From: Paraburkholderia fungorum | Lineage (GTDB): Bacteria > Pseudomonadota > Gammaproteobacteria > Burkholderiales > Burkholderiaceae | Assembly: GCF_003610895.1 (NCBI RefSeq) | Contig: NZ_MCAS01000045.1 | Coordinates: 62,001 to 126,000 of the forward strand | Direction: 5' to 3' | DNA length: 64,000 nt | Shown here: piece by piece, positions 9,088 through 17,969 of the stretch | Position numbering within the stretch: the first letter of the stretch is position 1 | Layout of the letters: every line of letters starts with the position of its first letter | Notes under the pieces: generated by a model | Told to the model about the DNA's origin: nothing | Databases searched by the model: none | Seen by the model: only the letters and a program-made list of their open reading frames with translations | Made by a program: the position numbers and the translations under genes

Positions 9088-9520
9088 ATGAAGATAAGAA
9101 CGGCCAACGCCGGTGACCTGAGCGAAATCCAAAAGCTTCTACTTGCCAGTGGCTTATTAGTGGGAGACGTTTCGGCATCGCTTATCAAGGGATTTCTGGT
9201 CGCAGAAGATGCGAGCGGATCTGTCATCGGCAGCATCGGACTTGAGCGACTCGGCTCCAGTGTGCTGTTGAGATCGCTCGCTGTCGCGTCACAAGTGCGC
9301 CGAACGGGCATCGCACGGGAACTGGTCGTGCGGCTCGAAGACAAGATGCGCTCGTGCGGCCAACTGGATATCTGGCTACTGACAACGACTGCGGAGCATT
9401 TTTTGAACGAGCCGGCTATGAGCGGGTAACCCGGATCGACGTGCCAGGCGAAGTGCAGCTATCTAGGCAATTCGCCGTCCTGTGTCCTTCGACGGCCATC
9501 TGCATGCGAAAGCATGCTTC
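9088..9520 (+). pseudogene. GNAT acetyltransferase (ArsN2-like), frameshifted
   Basis: The frame from 9088 encodes the front of a GNAT N-acetyltransferase, with the acetyl-CoA loop region RSLAVASQVRRTGIARELV. It ends at LLTTTAEHFLNEPAMSG, stopping at 9427-9429. The natural continuation FFERAGYERVTRIDVPGE and then LCPSTAICM is encoded one frame over from about 9398. One base missing near the TTTTTT run (about 9395-9404) explains this. The layout matches ArsN2-type arsenic-associated acetyltransferases. The original stop is also missing and the second frame runs on to 9686. A sequencing error at the T run is the alternative. Confidence 0.65.
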
Positions 9521-9644
9521 TCCCGATGCAGCACTCTTAGTCCATCGTCGGAGGGCCGCTATCCAACTGATTTCTGCTGTTCGACTTCAGCTTGCAAACG
9601 GCTCTTGGCCGACAGCCGTCTTTTCCGGGTACGGATCCATGGGA

Positions 9645-9757
9645 GTGACACTTTTATTTCGCGTCCTGCAGACCTTTGTTCCATAAGGCTTGGTGACTGT
9701 CGGTACGCCGCGACAGCGCGAAGTGCCAATTCTATTGGCGCAACGGTGACACTTTTA
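9645..9757. mobile_element. possible insertion-sequence end remnant
   Basis: The 12-base word GTGACACTTTTA occurs twice in direct orientation, at 9645-9656 and 9746-9757, 101 bp apart. The second copy sits at the breakpoint of the truncated chrA. Repeated short words near a terminus are known for some transposon ends (for example IS21-type), but no transposase gene is present. This is a suggestion only. Confidence 0.25.
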
Positions 9758-9771
9758 ATGCGGTCTACGGG

Positions 9772-10119
9772 AAAAGCGCTGCCCCACCTTGACATGCCAA
9801 ACGCAAACATGATCAGCGCGATCGCCGATGGCAGCGTGAATCCAGCCCAGGCGGCGAGCGCGCCTGGGAATCCGGCGCGCGATAACCCGAGCGCCACCCC
9901 AACCTGACTGCTGGCTGGGCCGGGTAGGAACTGGCACAACGCAACCAGATCCGCATAGCTACGTTCGCTGAGCCAGCGTCGGCGCGTGACAAATTCGGTT
10001 CGGAAGTAGCCCAGGTGCGCGATGGGGCCGCCAAAGGAGGTCAGTCCCAGGCGCAAAAAGACCAGAAATACCGTCCAGGCCCGCTCGTGAGCGACGGTCT
10101 CGATTTCGTTTGCTGACAT
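9772..10119 (-). pseudogene. chrA: chromate transporter chrA, N-terminal fragment
   Basis: On the minus strand the frame starts MSANEIETVAHERAWTVFLV and continues with FLRLGLTSFGGPIAHLGYF and CQFLPGPASSQVGVALG. These are the diagnostic ChrA motifs (SFGGP and the QxxPGP region). Homology ends after about 116 residues, at SRWGSAF, where a full-length ChrA would run to about 400 residues. The frame then reads into unrelated sequence to 9559. The breakpoint near 9770 adjoins a repeated GTGACACTTTTA word. Chromate efflux function is certainly lost. A 36-bp palindrome precedes the start. Confidence 0.75.
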
Positions 10120-10150
10120 GCATTGCGCGACCGGGTGGAAACAGGCAGGA

Positions 10151-10186
10151 TAATAATCGCATTTCGATATCGAAATGCGATTATTA
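10151..10186. promoter_or_regulatory. perfect 36-bp palindrome upstream of chrA
   Basis: TAATAATCGCATTTCGAT (10151-10168) is followed directly by its exact reverse complement (10169-10186). It starts 32 bp before the chrA start on the minus strand and 66 bp before the ArsR-rhodanese gene on the plus strand. A gapless palindrome of this length is most likely a dimeric regulator's operator, perhaps for chromate control, but the protein is not in the window. Confidence 0.6.
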
Positions 10187-10222
10187 ACGATCGCTAGTGG
10201 ACCTCTACGATAATTCTCTCCA

Positions 10223-10248
10223 TACATTCTTATATTCGCTAGAATGTA
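10223..10248 (+). promoter_or_regulatory. probable operator of the BigR-like ArsR regulator
   Basis: TACATTCT (10223-10230) and AGAATGTA (10241-10248) form an exact 8-bp inverted repeat separated by 10 bp. TATATT inside the gap could be the -10 element. The dyad ends three bases before the ATG at 10252, the position expected for autorepression by an ArsR-family repressor. Confidence 0.55.
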
Positions 10249-10251
10249 CGA

Positions 10252-10923
10252 ATGAATAAACGATCGATCAAGGACCGCCTGTACGAACAGGTCGCCCGCA
10301 TCGGCAAGGCCGTCTCGAGTCCGAAGCGACTTGAGTTGCTGGAATTGCTCGCACAAGGTGAAAAGACGGTGGAGGTGCTGGCGGACGAATTGTCTGCCGA
10401 CATCAGGCTCACCAGCGCTCACCTGAAGGCGCTCAAGGATGCCCGTCTGGTCGCTTCCCGACGGGACGGCAAGTACATGGTGTATCGACTGAGCGGCAAG
10501 GACGTCGCCGCCTTGTGGGTGGTCTTGCGGGAAGTGGCCGAGGAGCACCTGCTGGAACTGCGCGCGGCACTGGCACAGATGGTGGCCGATCCGGGCCGGC
10601 TCGCCTCGGTCGGGCGGGAGGCGTTGCTGGAGCGGGCACGCCATGGCGAAGTGATCGTCATCGACGTGCGTCCGGCAGCGGAATATCAGGCGGCGCACCT
10701 GCCCTTCGCCCGGTCGATGCCGCTGGCCGAGCTTGAACAGCGTCTGGCGGAGCTGCCCGCCGACAAGGAGATCGTCGCGTACTGCCGCGGTCCGTTCTGT
10801 CTGCTGTCCGATGAGGCCGTGACGCTGCTGGCGTCGCGGGGATACCGGGTGAGCAAGATGCTGGACGGTGTGAGCGAGTGGCAGGCTGCGGGCCTTCCGC
10901 TCCAGGTCGCATGCGACGAATGA
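10252..10923 (+). CDS. ArsR-family repressor fused to rhodanese domain (BigR-like)
   Basis: The 223-residue protein has an N-terminal winged helix (about residues 14-90; LELLELLAQGEKTVEVLADE then LTSAHLKALKDARLV as recognition region). Its C-terminal rhodanese domain (about 125-220) contains VIVIDVRPAAEYQAAHLP and the catalytic-loop YCRGPFC. ArsR-rhodanese fusions of this kind sense sulfide or persulfide and repress sulfide-detoxifying genes. The loop cysteine would bind sulfane sulfur. It heads a tight operon with an MBL hydrolase (26 bp downstream) and an MFS permease, and has a dyad over its own promoter. Confidence 0.8.
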   Translation: MNKRSIKDRLYEQVARIGKAVSSPKRLELLELLAQGEKTVEVLADELSADIRLTSAHLKALKDARLVASRRDGKYMVYRLSGKDVAALWVVLREVAEEHLLELRAALAQMVADPGRLASVGREALLERARHGEVIVIDVRPAAEYQAAHLPFARSMPLAELEQRLAELPADKEIVAYCRGPFCLLSDEAVTLLASRGYRVSKMLDGVSEWQAAGLPLQVACDE

Positions 10924-10948
10924 AGCGGATATCAGTGAGGACAGGATC

Positions 10949-11686
10949 ATGTTTTTCAGACAGCTGGCAACCCGGGAATCATCCCTCTCTTACTTCCTCG
11001 GCTGTGGTGGTCACGGTAAAGGGATGGCCGTTGATGTCGTCGCCGGCGACGAAGCCTGGTTCATCGACGAGGCGAAAAAAGCCAACGTCACGATCACCCA
11101 TGTCATCGACACCCATGTTCACGCGGACCATTATTCCGGCGGGCGCGCACTGGCCCAGACGGTTGGCGCACCGTATTGCCTGCATGAGTCGAACCAGTCT
11201 CAGGTGAAGTACGACTTCGAGCCCCTGCGTGACGGCCAGGTGCTCGATATCGGGAACGTCAGGATCACCGTGGTCCACACGCCGGGCCATAGCCCCGACA
11301 GTGTTTGCCTGCTGGTGACCGACATGCGGCGCGGTGAGGCGCCCTGGTTCGTGATCACCGGCGACACGCTGTTCGTCGGTGCGACCGGACGTCCCGATCT
11401 GGCCGGCCGCGAACGTGAAATGGCCGGCGTGCTGTATGAGAGCCTGCATAGCAGGCTGCTGTCGCTGCCCGATGACATCGAAATTTTTCCCGGCCATCAG
11501 GCGGGTAGCGTCTGCGGTGCGGGTCTGTTCGGCAAACCGTCATCGACTTTGGGTTTCGAAAAGCTCTGGAATCCCGCGCTGTCGATGGATAAGGCCGCCT
11601 TCATTGACCACGTGACGGCGGAAATTCCGCCGCGTCCCGCCGACATGGAGGCGATGGTGCGCTTCAACCTGGGACTGGCGGCCTGA
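10949..11686 (+). CDS. MBL-fold hydrolase, persulfide dioxygenase-like
   Basis: The 245-residue cytosolic protein has the metallo-beta-lactamase core motif THVHADH, then HTPGHSPDS, GDTLFVGATGRPDL and FPGHQAG. This pattern fits ETHE1/Blh-type persulfide dioxygenases or glyoxalase II-like enzymes that use a mononuclear iron or zinc. AGGA precedes the ATG by about ten bases. Its place behind a BigR-like repressor argues for oxidation of glutathione persulfide to sulfite. The stop is three bases from the start of the MFS gene. Confidence 0.8.
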   Translation: MFFRQLATRESSLSYFLGCGGHGKGMAVDVVAGDEAWFIDEAKKANVTITHVIDTHVHADHYSGGRALAQTVGAPYCLHESNQSQVKYDFEPLRDGQVLDIGNVRITVVHTPGHSPDSVCLLVTDMRRGEAPWFVITGDTLFVGATGRPDLAGREREMAGVLYESLHSRLLSLPDDIEIFPGHQAGSVCGAGLFGKPSSTLGFEKLWNPALSMDKAAFIDHVTAEIPPRPADMEAMVRFNLGLAA

Positions 11687-11689
11687 CGC

Positions 11690-12943
11690 ATGCACGCGGC
11701 ACCCGTTCGGCTCGGACTGCGCGAGAACCTCGGTCAGTTCTCGCTACTGCTGCTCGTCAACGCTTTCGTGGGCGCCATGGTGGGGCAGGAGCGCAGCATC
11801 CTGCCCGCCATTGCCGGGCAGGAGTTTCACATCGCGGCCAAGGCCGCGATTCTCTCGTTCATTGTGGTCTTCGGCATTACGAAGGCGCTGACCAACTATT
11901 TCGCCGGACGTCTTTCCGACCGTTTCGGCCGCAAGCAGGTGCTGGTGGCCGGCTGGCTGGTCGCGATCCCGGTGCCGTTCGCGCTGATGTGGGCGCCCGA
12001 CTGGAACTGGGTGGTCGCGGCCAACGTGCTGCTGGGCGTGAGCCAGGGGCTGACGTGGTCGACCACCGTCATCATGAAGATCGATCTGGTTGGGCCCAGG
12101 CAGCGCGGTCTCGCGATGGGTCTCAACGAGTTTTCCGGCTACTTCGCGGTGGCCGGCAGTGCACTGGCCACCGGCTGGATCGCGGCGCACTTCGGGCTCA
12201 GACCTGAGCCTTTTTATCTTGGCGTCGTCTACGTGGCGGCCGGACTCCTGCTGTCTATGCTCGTCGTTCGTGAAACCCGTGGGCACGTGACGCAGGAACT
12301 GCGGGCACATGCTCCGGCTGCGGCGAGCGAAAGTGCCCTCACGCAAGTCGAGATCTTCCGCCGCACCTCGCTCACCGACCGCAATCTATCCAGCGTGAGC
12401 CAGGCAGGCCTGGTCAACAATTTGAACGACGGCATGGCGTGGGGACTGTTTCCACTGGTCTTTGCCGCAGCGGGCATGACACTGTCGCAAATTGGCGGGC
12501 TGGCCGCGATCTATCCGGCGGTCTGGGGTATCACGCAGATTTTCACCGGCGCGCTGTCCGACCGGATTGGCCGCAAATGGCTGATCGTGTGCGGGATGTG
12601 GCTCCAGGCCATCGGTATTGCCGTCACTGTGCTAACGGGGCATTTCGCTGCCTTCGCGACCGGCGCCGTGTTGCTCGGCATCGGCACCGCGATGGTGTAT
12701 CCGACGCTGCTGGCCGCCATCGGTGATGTGGCTCACCCCAGCTGGCGCGCGTCCGCGGTCGGCGTCTACCGACTCTGGCGTGATCTCGGCTATGCAATCG
12801 GCGCGCTACTGGCCGGCCTCACCGCCGACCTGTTCGGCCTGGCCGCAGCCATGTGGCTGGTCGCGGGACTGACCTTCGTGTCGGGCGTCGTCGCCGCAGT
12901 GCGGATGAGTGAGACCCGATGGTTGGGGAGTGCCGCGAAATGA
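11690..12943 (+). CDS. MFS transporter of the sulfide operon
   Basis: The 417-residue protein has 12 predicted membrane helices. The MFS motif A-like loop GRLSDRFGRKQVL lies between helices 2 and 3, and GALSDRIGRKWLI is the equivalent in the second half. It follows the MBL gene by three bases, so translation is probably coupled. A sulfur-oxyanion (for example sulfite) or related export role fits the operon, but the substrate cannot be read from the sequence. Confidence 0.8.
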   Translation: MHAAPVRLGLRENLGQFSLLLLVNAFVGAMVGQERSILPAIAGQEFHIAAKAAILSFIVVFGITKALTNYFAGRLSDRFGRKQVLVAGWLVAIPVPFALMWAPDWNWVVAANVLLGVSQGLTWSTTVIMKIDLVGPRQRGLAMGLNEFSGYFAVAGSALATGWIAAHFGLRPEPFYLGVVYVAAGLLLSMLVVRETRGHVTQELRAHAPAAASESALTQVEIFRRTSLTDRNLSSVSQAGLVNNLNDGMAWGLFPLVFAAAGMTLSQIGGLAAIYPAVWGITQIFTGALSDRIGRKWLIVCGMWLQAIGIAVTVLTGHFAAFATGAVLLGIGTAMVYPTLLAAIGDVAHPSWRASAVGVYRLWRDLGYAIGALLAGLTADLFGLAAAMWLVAGLTFVSGVVAAVRMSETRWLGSAAK

Positions 12944-13605
12944 TCGCCATGTTTTATGAACGACCACCTGCGCAAGAGGCGACGTTCATGCGAGTATCCC
13001 GCGCGACGTCATCGGTTTTCAGGCAGCGCATCGCGCTCGCCCTCCTGAATTAAGGCACTGTGCCTGATGGTCGCATTTGCCGGCATCGGTACTACATTGG
13101 CCGCGTTCGCCGACAGGGGGAAAGCCTGCGATTCAACGGCCGGCGGCTGTTGCGGCGACAGGTCTCGCCAGATTGAGGCATGGCACGACTGGACAGACCT
13201 CCGCCGGGAGCGATCGTTGATGACCAGGCAGCACCGGTGTTTCACCGCATCCGCGAACACAAGAATGGGACCGAGCAGAATCGTATTCCGGGACTGCGCA
13301 ATGAGCAGCGGCTACCCGGCTCCGACGAGGCCTTCAGGGTCGCCACGATGAGCGGTAAGCACCTGAAGAATCCCGCATTCCTCGGCGGACCGACGTTGGG
13401 TGTGCTGGCACTGACCTGTCAAGACAATCGCATCTGGGTTCGGGCTGTCGTTGCCGACCGTCGTGAGAATAACCCGTCAAGGTCAATGATGAGCGCAAAG
13501 CGCCGGCAAAATCTGGCAGCATAGTGCCCGTCCGAAGGACCGCGCAACGCGGCGTCTCAATGGACTTACATTGCAGCCAGTTTGCAGCACGTGCCCGGAA
13601 TCCTC
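12944..13605. other. no convincing gene
   Basis: Several frames are open (the longest from 13180 to 13524 on the plus strand) but none shows a family motif or a good ribosome-binding site. I see no hairpin with a T run after the MFS gene. It may hold decayed sequence. Confidence 0.4.
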
Positions 13606-14421
13606 ATGCGCCCAACACTACGAAAAGCCTTCGTTACCTTCATTTTTCTGACTGCCTCACATGCCGTCTTCGCACAAACACTGAAGACCGTATTCCTCGA
13701 TGACCTGACGTGGACCGAACTGCGTGATCAGATTCAGGCCGGCAAGACGACCATCCTCGTTCCCATTGGCGGCACCGAGCAAAGCGGTCCGTATGTCGCA
13801 CTAGGCAAGCACAATGCGCGCGTGAAGGTGCTGTCGCAGCGCATTGCTGAAGAACTCGGCAATGCGCTGGTCGCGCCGGTCATCGCCTACGTGCCGGAGG
13901 GCGGCTACGCACCACCGACCTCGCACATGCGTTTCCCCGGCACCACCACGGTGCCGGACGATGTGTTCGAAAAAACGCTGGAATCCATCGCGAACAGCTT
14001 CAGGGTCCACGGTTTCAGGAACATTGTGTTTCTCGGCGATCACGGTGGCTATCAGAACGACATCCGGCGCGTGGTCGCGCAGTTGAACAAAGCCTGGACA
14101 GGCTCAGGCGCGCGCGCATTCGATCCGCCGGAATACTACGGCGCGAGCTCGGACGGTTTCGCACAGATGCTGCGTCAGCGCGGTTACAGCGAAAACGAGA
14201 TCGGTACGCATGCCGGTCTCGCAGATACGTCGCTGCTGCTCGCGGTGGCACCCCAGATGGTGCGGCAGAGCGAATTGAAGAATGCGCCGAAACCCGGACC
14301 TGCCGATGGCGTCTATGGCGGGGACCCCCGCCGCTCGACTGCTGGACTCGGCGAGCCAGGCATCGAGGCTATCGTGTCGAAAACGGTCAGCGCCATCAGG
14401 AAAGACACCACGAACCGGTGA
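13606..14421 (+). CDS. secreted creatininase-family protein
   Basis: The product of about 271 residues has a signal peptide (RKAFVTFIFLTASHAVFA) and a creatininase-like core. Visible motifs are LVPIGGTEQSGPYVALGKHN, GTTTVPDDVFEKTLESI, NIVFLGDHGGYQNDI and IGTHAGLADTSLLL. The E, H and D residues of these motifs form the zinc site of creatininase-type amidohydrolases. Export is unusual for this fold and suggests a periplasmic amidohydrolase with an unknown substrate. The start at 13606 follows a short in-frame leader from 13582. The next gene, a beta-propeller protein, starts 60 bp downstream and is probably co-transcribed. Confidence 0.8.
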   Translation: MRPTLRKAFVTFIFLTASHAVFAQTLKTVFLDDLTWTELRDQIQAGKTTILVPIGGTEQSGPYVALGKHNARVKVLSQRIAEELGNALVAPVIAYVPEGGYAPPTSHMRFPGTTTVPDDVFEKTLESIANSFRVHGFRNIVFLGDHGGYQNDIRRVVAQLNKAWTGSGARAFDPPEYYGASSDGFAQMLRQRGYSENEIGTHAGLADTSLLLAVAPQMVRQSELKNAPKPGPADGVYGGDPRRSTAGLGEPGIEAIVSKTVSAIRKDTTNR

Positions 14422-14481
14422 CGGTCCCGGCAGGATCAGGTTCATCTTCCTCCATCATTTCACTGAATAACGGAACTCATC

Positions 14482-15657
14482 ATGTACTCACTTTCCGGTC
14501 GCTTCTTCTCGCGACTCGCGCCGTCTGCCGGTGTTGCGCTGGCCGGTTTGTCCATCGCGGCTTGCGTACTGGCAGCCCCGACTCCCGATACCGTCGCGGG
14601 CATGCCTGCGGTGGTGAACGCCAGTAACCTCTACAGTGAAGCGGGCGCTGGTCATTTCAGTCCGGCGGTCAAGGATGCATTGCCGCGGATTTATGTGCCC
14701 AATCTGCGTTCCAATGACGTCTACGTGATCGATCCGGCCACGTTTAAGGTGGTGGACCGGTTTCACGTCGGCTACAGCCCGCAGCACGTCGTCCCGTCGT
14801 GGGATCTCAAGACGCTGTGGGTGGCCAACAATGCCGAGGGCCGACCGGACGGCAGTCTGACACCGATCGATCCGAAGACCGGGAAGCCCGGCAAGGAGGT
14901 GATGGTCGACGATCCGTACAACATGTATTTCACGCCGGATGGCAAGGAAGCCATTGTGGTGGCTGAAGCGCATGCACGACTGGATTTTCGCGATGCTCAC
15001 ACAATGGCACTCAGATCGAGCCTGTCCGTACCGGAGTGCAGGGGGATCAATCACGCCGACTTCTCGATTGATGGCAAGTATGTTCTCTTCACCTGCGAGT
15101 TCGGCGGGAAGCTGGCGAAGATCGATCTGGTCAATCGCAAGGTAGTCGGCTACCTTCAACTCGACAAGAAGGGCATGCCACAGGATATCCGCGTTTCACC
15201 GGACGGCAAGGTGTTTTACGTCGCCGACATGATGGCTGATGGCGTGTTCGTGGTCGACGGCGACAACTTCACGAAAACCGGATTCATTTCGACCGGTGTT
15301 GGCACGCACGGACTCTACCCGAGCCGCGATGGCACGAAACTGTATGTTGCGAATCGTGGTTCAAATAAGGTTCACGGGCCGCGCCTTGGCAAGGGTAGTG
15401 TGTCGGTGATCGATTTCGCGACACGCAAGGTGATCGCGACCTGGCACGTTCCGGGCGGCGGTAGTCCCGATATGGGCAATGTCAGCGCAGACGGAAAAAC
15501 GCTGTGGCTGTCAGGCCGGTTCGATGATGTGGTGTACTCAATTGATACAACGACCGGCGCCATGAAGTCCTTGCCGGTCGGCATGGAGCCACACGGCCTC
15601 ACGGTCTGGCCGCAACCTGGCCGCTACTCCCTGGGCCACACGGGCAACATGCGCTGA
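14482..15657 (+). CDS. periplasmic YVTN-type beta-propeller protein
   Basis: The 391-residue protein has an N-terminal signal sequence (hydrophobic stretch ending in SIAACVLAA). It then has six to seven repeats of the form RIYVPNLRSNDVYVIDPATF, KTLWVANN, KLYVANRGSNKVHG and KTLWLSGRFDDVVYSID. These are YVTN/cytochrome cd1-like propeller blades. Such proteins often bind partners or small ligands in the periplasm. It has no haem motif or catalytic signature, so its role is unknown. A partnership with the adjacent secreted creatininase-like protein is likely from the spacing. Confidence 0.8.
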   Translation: MYSLSGRFFSRLAPSAGVALAGLSIAACVLAAPTPDTVAGMPAVVNASNLYSEAGAGHFSPAVKDALPRIYVPNLRSNDVYVIDPATFKVVDRFHVGYSPQHVVPSWDLKTLWVANNAEGRPDGSLTPIDPKTGKPGKEVMVDDPYNMYFTPDGKEAIVVAEAHARLDFRDAHTMALRSSLSVPECRGINHADFSIDGKYVLFTCEFGGKLAKIDLVNRKVVGYLQLDKKGMPQDIRVSPDGKVFYVADMMADGVFVVDGDNFTKTGFISTGVGTHGLYPSRDGTKLYVANRGSNKVHGPRLGKGSVSVIDFATRKVIATWHVPGGGSPDMGNVSADGKTLWLSGRFDDVVYSIDTTTGAMKSLPVGMEPHGLTVWPQPGRYSLGHTGNMR

Positions 15658-16168
15658 CCTGCGCCGATGGGTCGCACGGCACGTCCGTGCGACTGCCCTC
15701 CCAAGACTGGTGTGCCGAAGGGTACGCTTTCTGTTGCGGGACCATGCAGGCGACTGTTCGTGTTCTGAATCGGGTAGGGTGATGGCTTCGGAAAGGTCTT
15801 CATCGTGGCCATTGGGGATGTTGGTTTGGGTGAACTGTTTATCGATTACCGGCTGGCGGCGACGATCCGGGTGACGAAGAAGTTCAAAAGCAGTATGCCC
15901 GCGGTTGCGGAACCGCAACCTGTCGCGAGACGATGCTCCAAGCTGCCGCGTAAGTGCATTACACAAAGACGCAGGAGTGCATTGCCCCGAGACACATGAG
16001 CGTAATACCCGAGGACGCAGGCGTGTGCGGCGCAATTTGACCTGAACGCGCGAGCGTCGATCTGGTTAGACGTCAGGCTGACGCGGCATCACAATGTCGA
16101 CACGGTGCCTCGCCGGGAAAGCAAGCTTCCACCTTTTTCCATGCCGGGAGGGCGCAATCGGGTAGGCG
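15658..16168. other. no convincing gene
   Basis: The open frames here are short or antisense and show no known motif. The stretch ends at the promoter region of the copper RND operon. Confidence 0.45.
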
Positions 16169-16197
16169 TTGCTACAAACTGGCCATATTTTTCACGC

Positions 16198-16203
16198 TAT
16201 AAT
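16198..16203 (+). promoter_or_regulatory. -10 element of the cus operon, next to the start codon
   Basis: A perfect TATAAT lies at 16198-16203 and the ATG begins at 16211. Transcription would start at or within a base or two of the ATG, giving a leaderless or nearly leaderless message. No good -35 is visible at the usual distance (CAAACT at 17 bp), which suggests an activator such as a CusR/CopR-type regulator. Confidence 0.5.
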
Positions 16204-16210
16204 CGCCGCC

Positions 16211-16573
16211 ATGAAATTCCTCCGGACAATGTTCCTGCTGCTGCTCTGCGTCGCGCTACCCGTCAGTGGGCTGGCAGCGAGCGGGCTGACGGGCGCGTGT
16301 CCGATGCAGATGAGCATGGACGCGGGTGAAAGCAGCGCAATGTCGTCGGACATGTCCGGCTGCGAAAACATGAAATCTTCACCGGTCGGGAAAACCAAAG
16401 GTTTTTCCTGCAAGGTGTCGGCGCAATGCCAGATCGGCAGCCTCTATCACCCGGTCTCCAGCACCGAGGTGACCCATCCCGCCGGGCGCTCCAGCCCCGT
16501 CGTTTTCCACTACGTACAGTCGTTGCCCGTCCGTGAGCCGGGCGGTTTCTGGCGACCGCCCCGCGCGATCTAA
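16211..16573 (+). CDS. small secreted Cys/Met-rich protein, first gene of the cus operon
   Basis: The 120-residue product has a clear signal peptide (MKFLRTMFLLLLCVALPVSG). Its Met-, Cys- and Ser-rich segment (ACPMQMSMDAGESSAMSSDM then SGCENMKS) suits copper binding. Four further features (secreted, about 120 residues, a central Cys/Met region, a proline-rich end) are shared with the proteins at 25093, 41586 and 42648. These resemble CopL-type small copper-resistance proteins, although overall similarity is low. It lies 90 bp before cusC and probably holds or delivers periplasmic copper. Confidence 0.6.
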   Translation: MKFLRTMFLLLLCVALPVSGLAASGLTGACPMQMSMDAGESSAMSSDMSGCENMKSSPVGKTKGFSCKVSAQCQIGSLYHPVSSTEVTHPAGRSSPVVFHYVQSLPVREPGGFWRPPRAI

Positions 16574-16662
16574 CCCCCTTGCAAGTTCACCGCGTACGCG
16601 GTGAGGTCGTCCTGCGTCCAGGACGTGATTCCGTATGGGATTCGACCGTTTGGGGTTAGAAC

Positions 16663-17958
16663 ATGTCTTTAACATTCGGCACGCCGTCGTTACGGCGTGC
16701 AACGGTGCACGCGCGCACGCTTTTCGCGTTGCTAGCCTTTGCGAGTGCGGCAGCGCACGCCCAGCAGGCAGCACTCACACTTGATGCCGCATTGCAAGCC
16801 GCGACGGACCGCTCCGCTGCGATGCAGGCCGCCCAGTCATCGGTGCGGGCCAGCTCGGAGGCGGTGATCAGTGCCGGCCAGTTGCCGGATCCGATGCTCA
16901 AGGCGGGCGTCGACAATCTGCCGGTGAACGGACCGCAACGGTTCACCATCGGCCAGGATTTCATGACGATGCGCCGTATCGGCATCGAGCAGGAATGGGT
17001 TTCGCCTGAAAAGCGCCGGCTGCGGTCGGCGCTGGCCAACGAGGTCGTCGATCGCGAGCGCTCGGGCTATCTCACGCAATTCACCAACACGCGTCAGCAG
17101 ACCGCGACCGCGTGGCTGAACGCTGCCTACGCCAAGAAAACGGTGTCGTTGCAGCAGGAGCTGGTCATGCACATGACGCATGAGCTTACGGCCACGCAGG
17201 CCTCCTATCGGGGCGCAAAAGCGTCGGCGGCCGACGTCACGCAAGCCCAGCTCATGCTTGCGCAGACGCAGGACCAGTTGCTCAAGTCGCAGCAGACATT
17301 GCAAACCGCACTGATTGCGCTGTCGCGATGGACTGCCGCACCGGTCACTGACGTAGCGGGCGAGCCGCCAGCGCCCCAGTCGTTCGTGACTTCACTGCCG
17401 CCCGAGGAGCTGCAGCACGTGGAGCCGGCGCTCATTGCGGCAGCGGCAGAGATTGCCGTCGCTGATGCCGACACCGCCGTCGCGAACAGCAACCGCAGCC
17501 CCAACTGGACGTGGGAAGTCTCATACCAGCAGCGCGGCGGGGCCTACTCGAACATGGTGTCGGTTGGTGTCAGCATCCCGCTGCCCATCCATCGCGAGAA
17601 CTACCAGGACCGGGACGCGGCTGAAAAAGCGGAGCTTGGGACCAAGGCACGCCTGATGTATGAGGACAGCCAGCGGCAGATCGAAGCGGATGTGCGGACG
17701 CTGTCGGCCACACTGGCTAACGGGCGCGAGCGCATCGCCAGTCTCAATCAGGCCCTGCTGCCGGCGGCAGACCAGCGCGTGCAACTGGCAACGGCGGCGT
17801 ACAAGGCCGGCACGGGCTCGCTCGCCGACACATTTGCTGCCCGACGTGGGCAACTCGACGCGCAATTGCAGGTGCTCGACCTCCAGCGTGACGTATCCCT
17901 GACCTGGGCGCAGCTGGAATACCAGGTCGTGCCCGCCACGATGTCCGCCGCTCAGTGA
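16663..17958 (+). CDS. cusC: outer-membrane factor of copper RND pump (CusC/CzcC-like)
   Basis: The 431-residue TolC-family protein has a signal peptide (ending AAAHAQQ) and two long helical halves rich in Ala, Gln and Glu. These include SAGQLPDPMLKAGVDNLPVN and GVSIPLPIHRENYQDRDAAE, characteristic of CzcC/CusC-type channels. It would form the trimeric outer-membrane duct for CusBA. I see no clear lipobox cysteine, unlike E. coli CusC. It is followed 11 bp later by cusB. Confidence 0.85.
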   Translation: MSLTFGTPSLRRATVHARTLFALLAFASAAAHAQQAALTLDAALQAATDRSAAMQAAQSSVRASSEAVISAGQLPDPMLKAGVDNLPVNGPQRFTIGQDFMTMRRIGIEQEWVSPEKRRLRSALANEVVDRERSGYLTQFTNTRQQTATAWLNAAYAKKTVSLQQELVMHMTHELTATQASYRGAKASAADVTQAQLMLAQTQDQLLKSQQTLQTALIALSRWTAAPVTDVAGEPPAPQSFVTSLPPEELQHVEPALIAAAAEIAVADADTAVANSNRSPNWTWEVSYQQRGGAYSNMVSVGVSIPLPIHRENYQDRDAAEKAELGTKARLMYEDSQRQIEADVRTLSATLANGRERIASLNQALLPAADQRVQLATAAYKAGTGSLADTFAARRGQLDAQLQVLDLQRDVSLTWAQLEYQVVPATMSAAQ

Positions 17959-17969
17959 AGGAGAAACCT

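Noticed and set aside
9502..9517. GCATGC-GAAA-GCATGC hairpin
   Set aside because: The stem is only six bases and occurs once; it lies in the coding end of the acetyltransferase pseudogene.
9559..10950. Very long minus-strand frame (over 460 codons)
   Set aside because: Only the part 9772-10119 (chrA) is genuine. The rest is antisense to the ArsR-rhodanese gene or runs into unrelated sequence.
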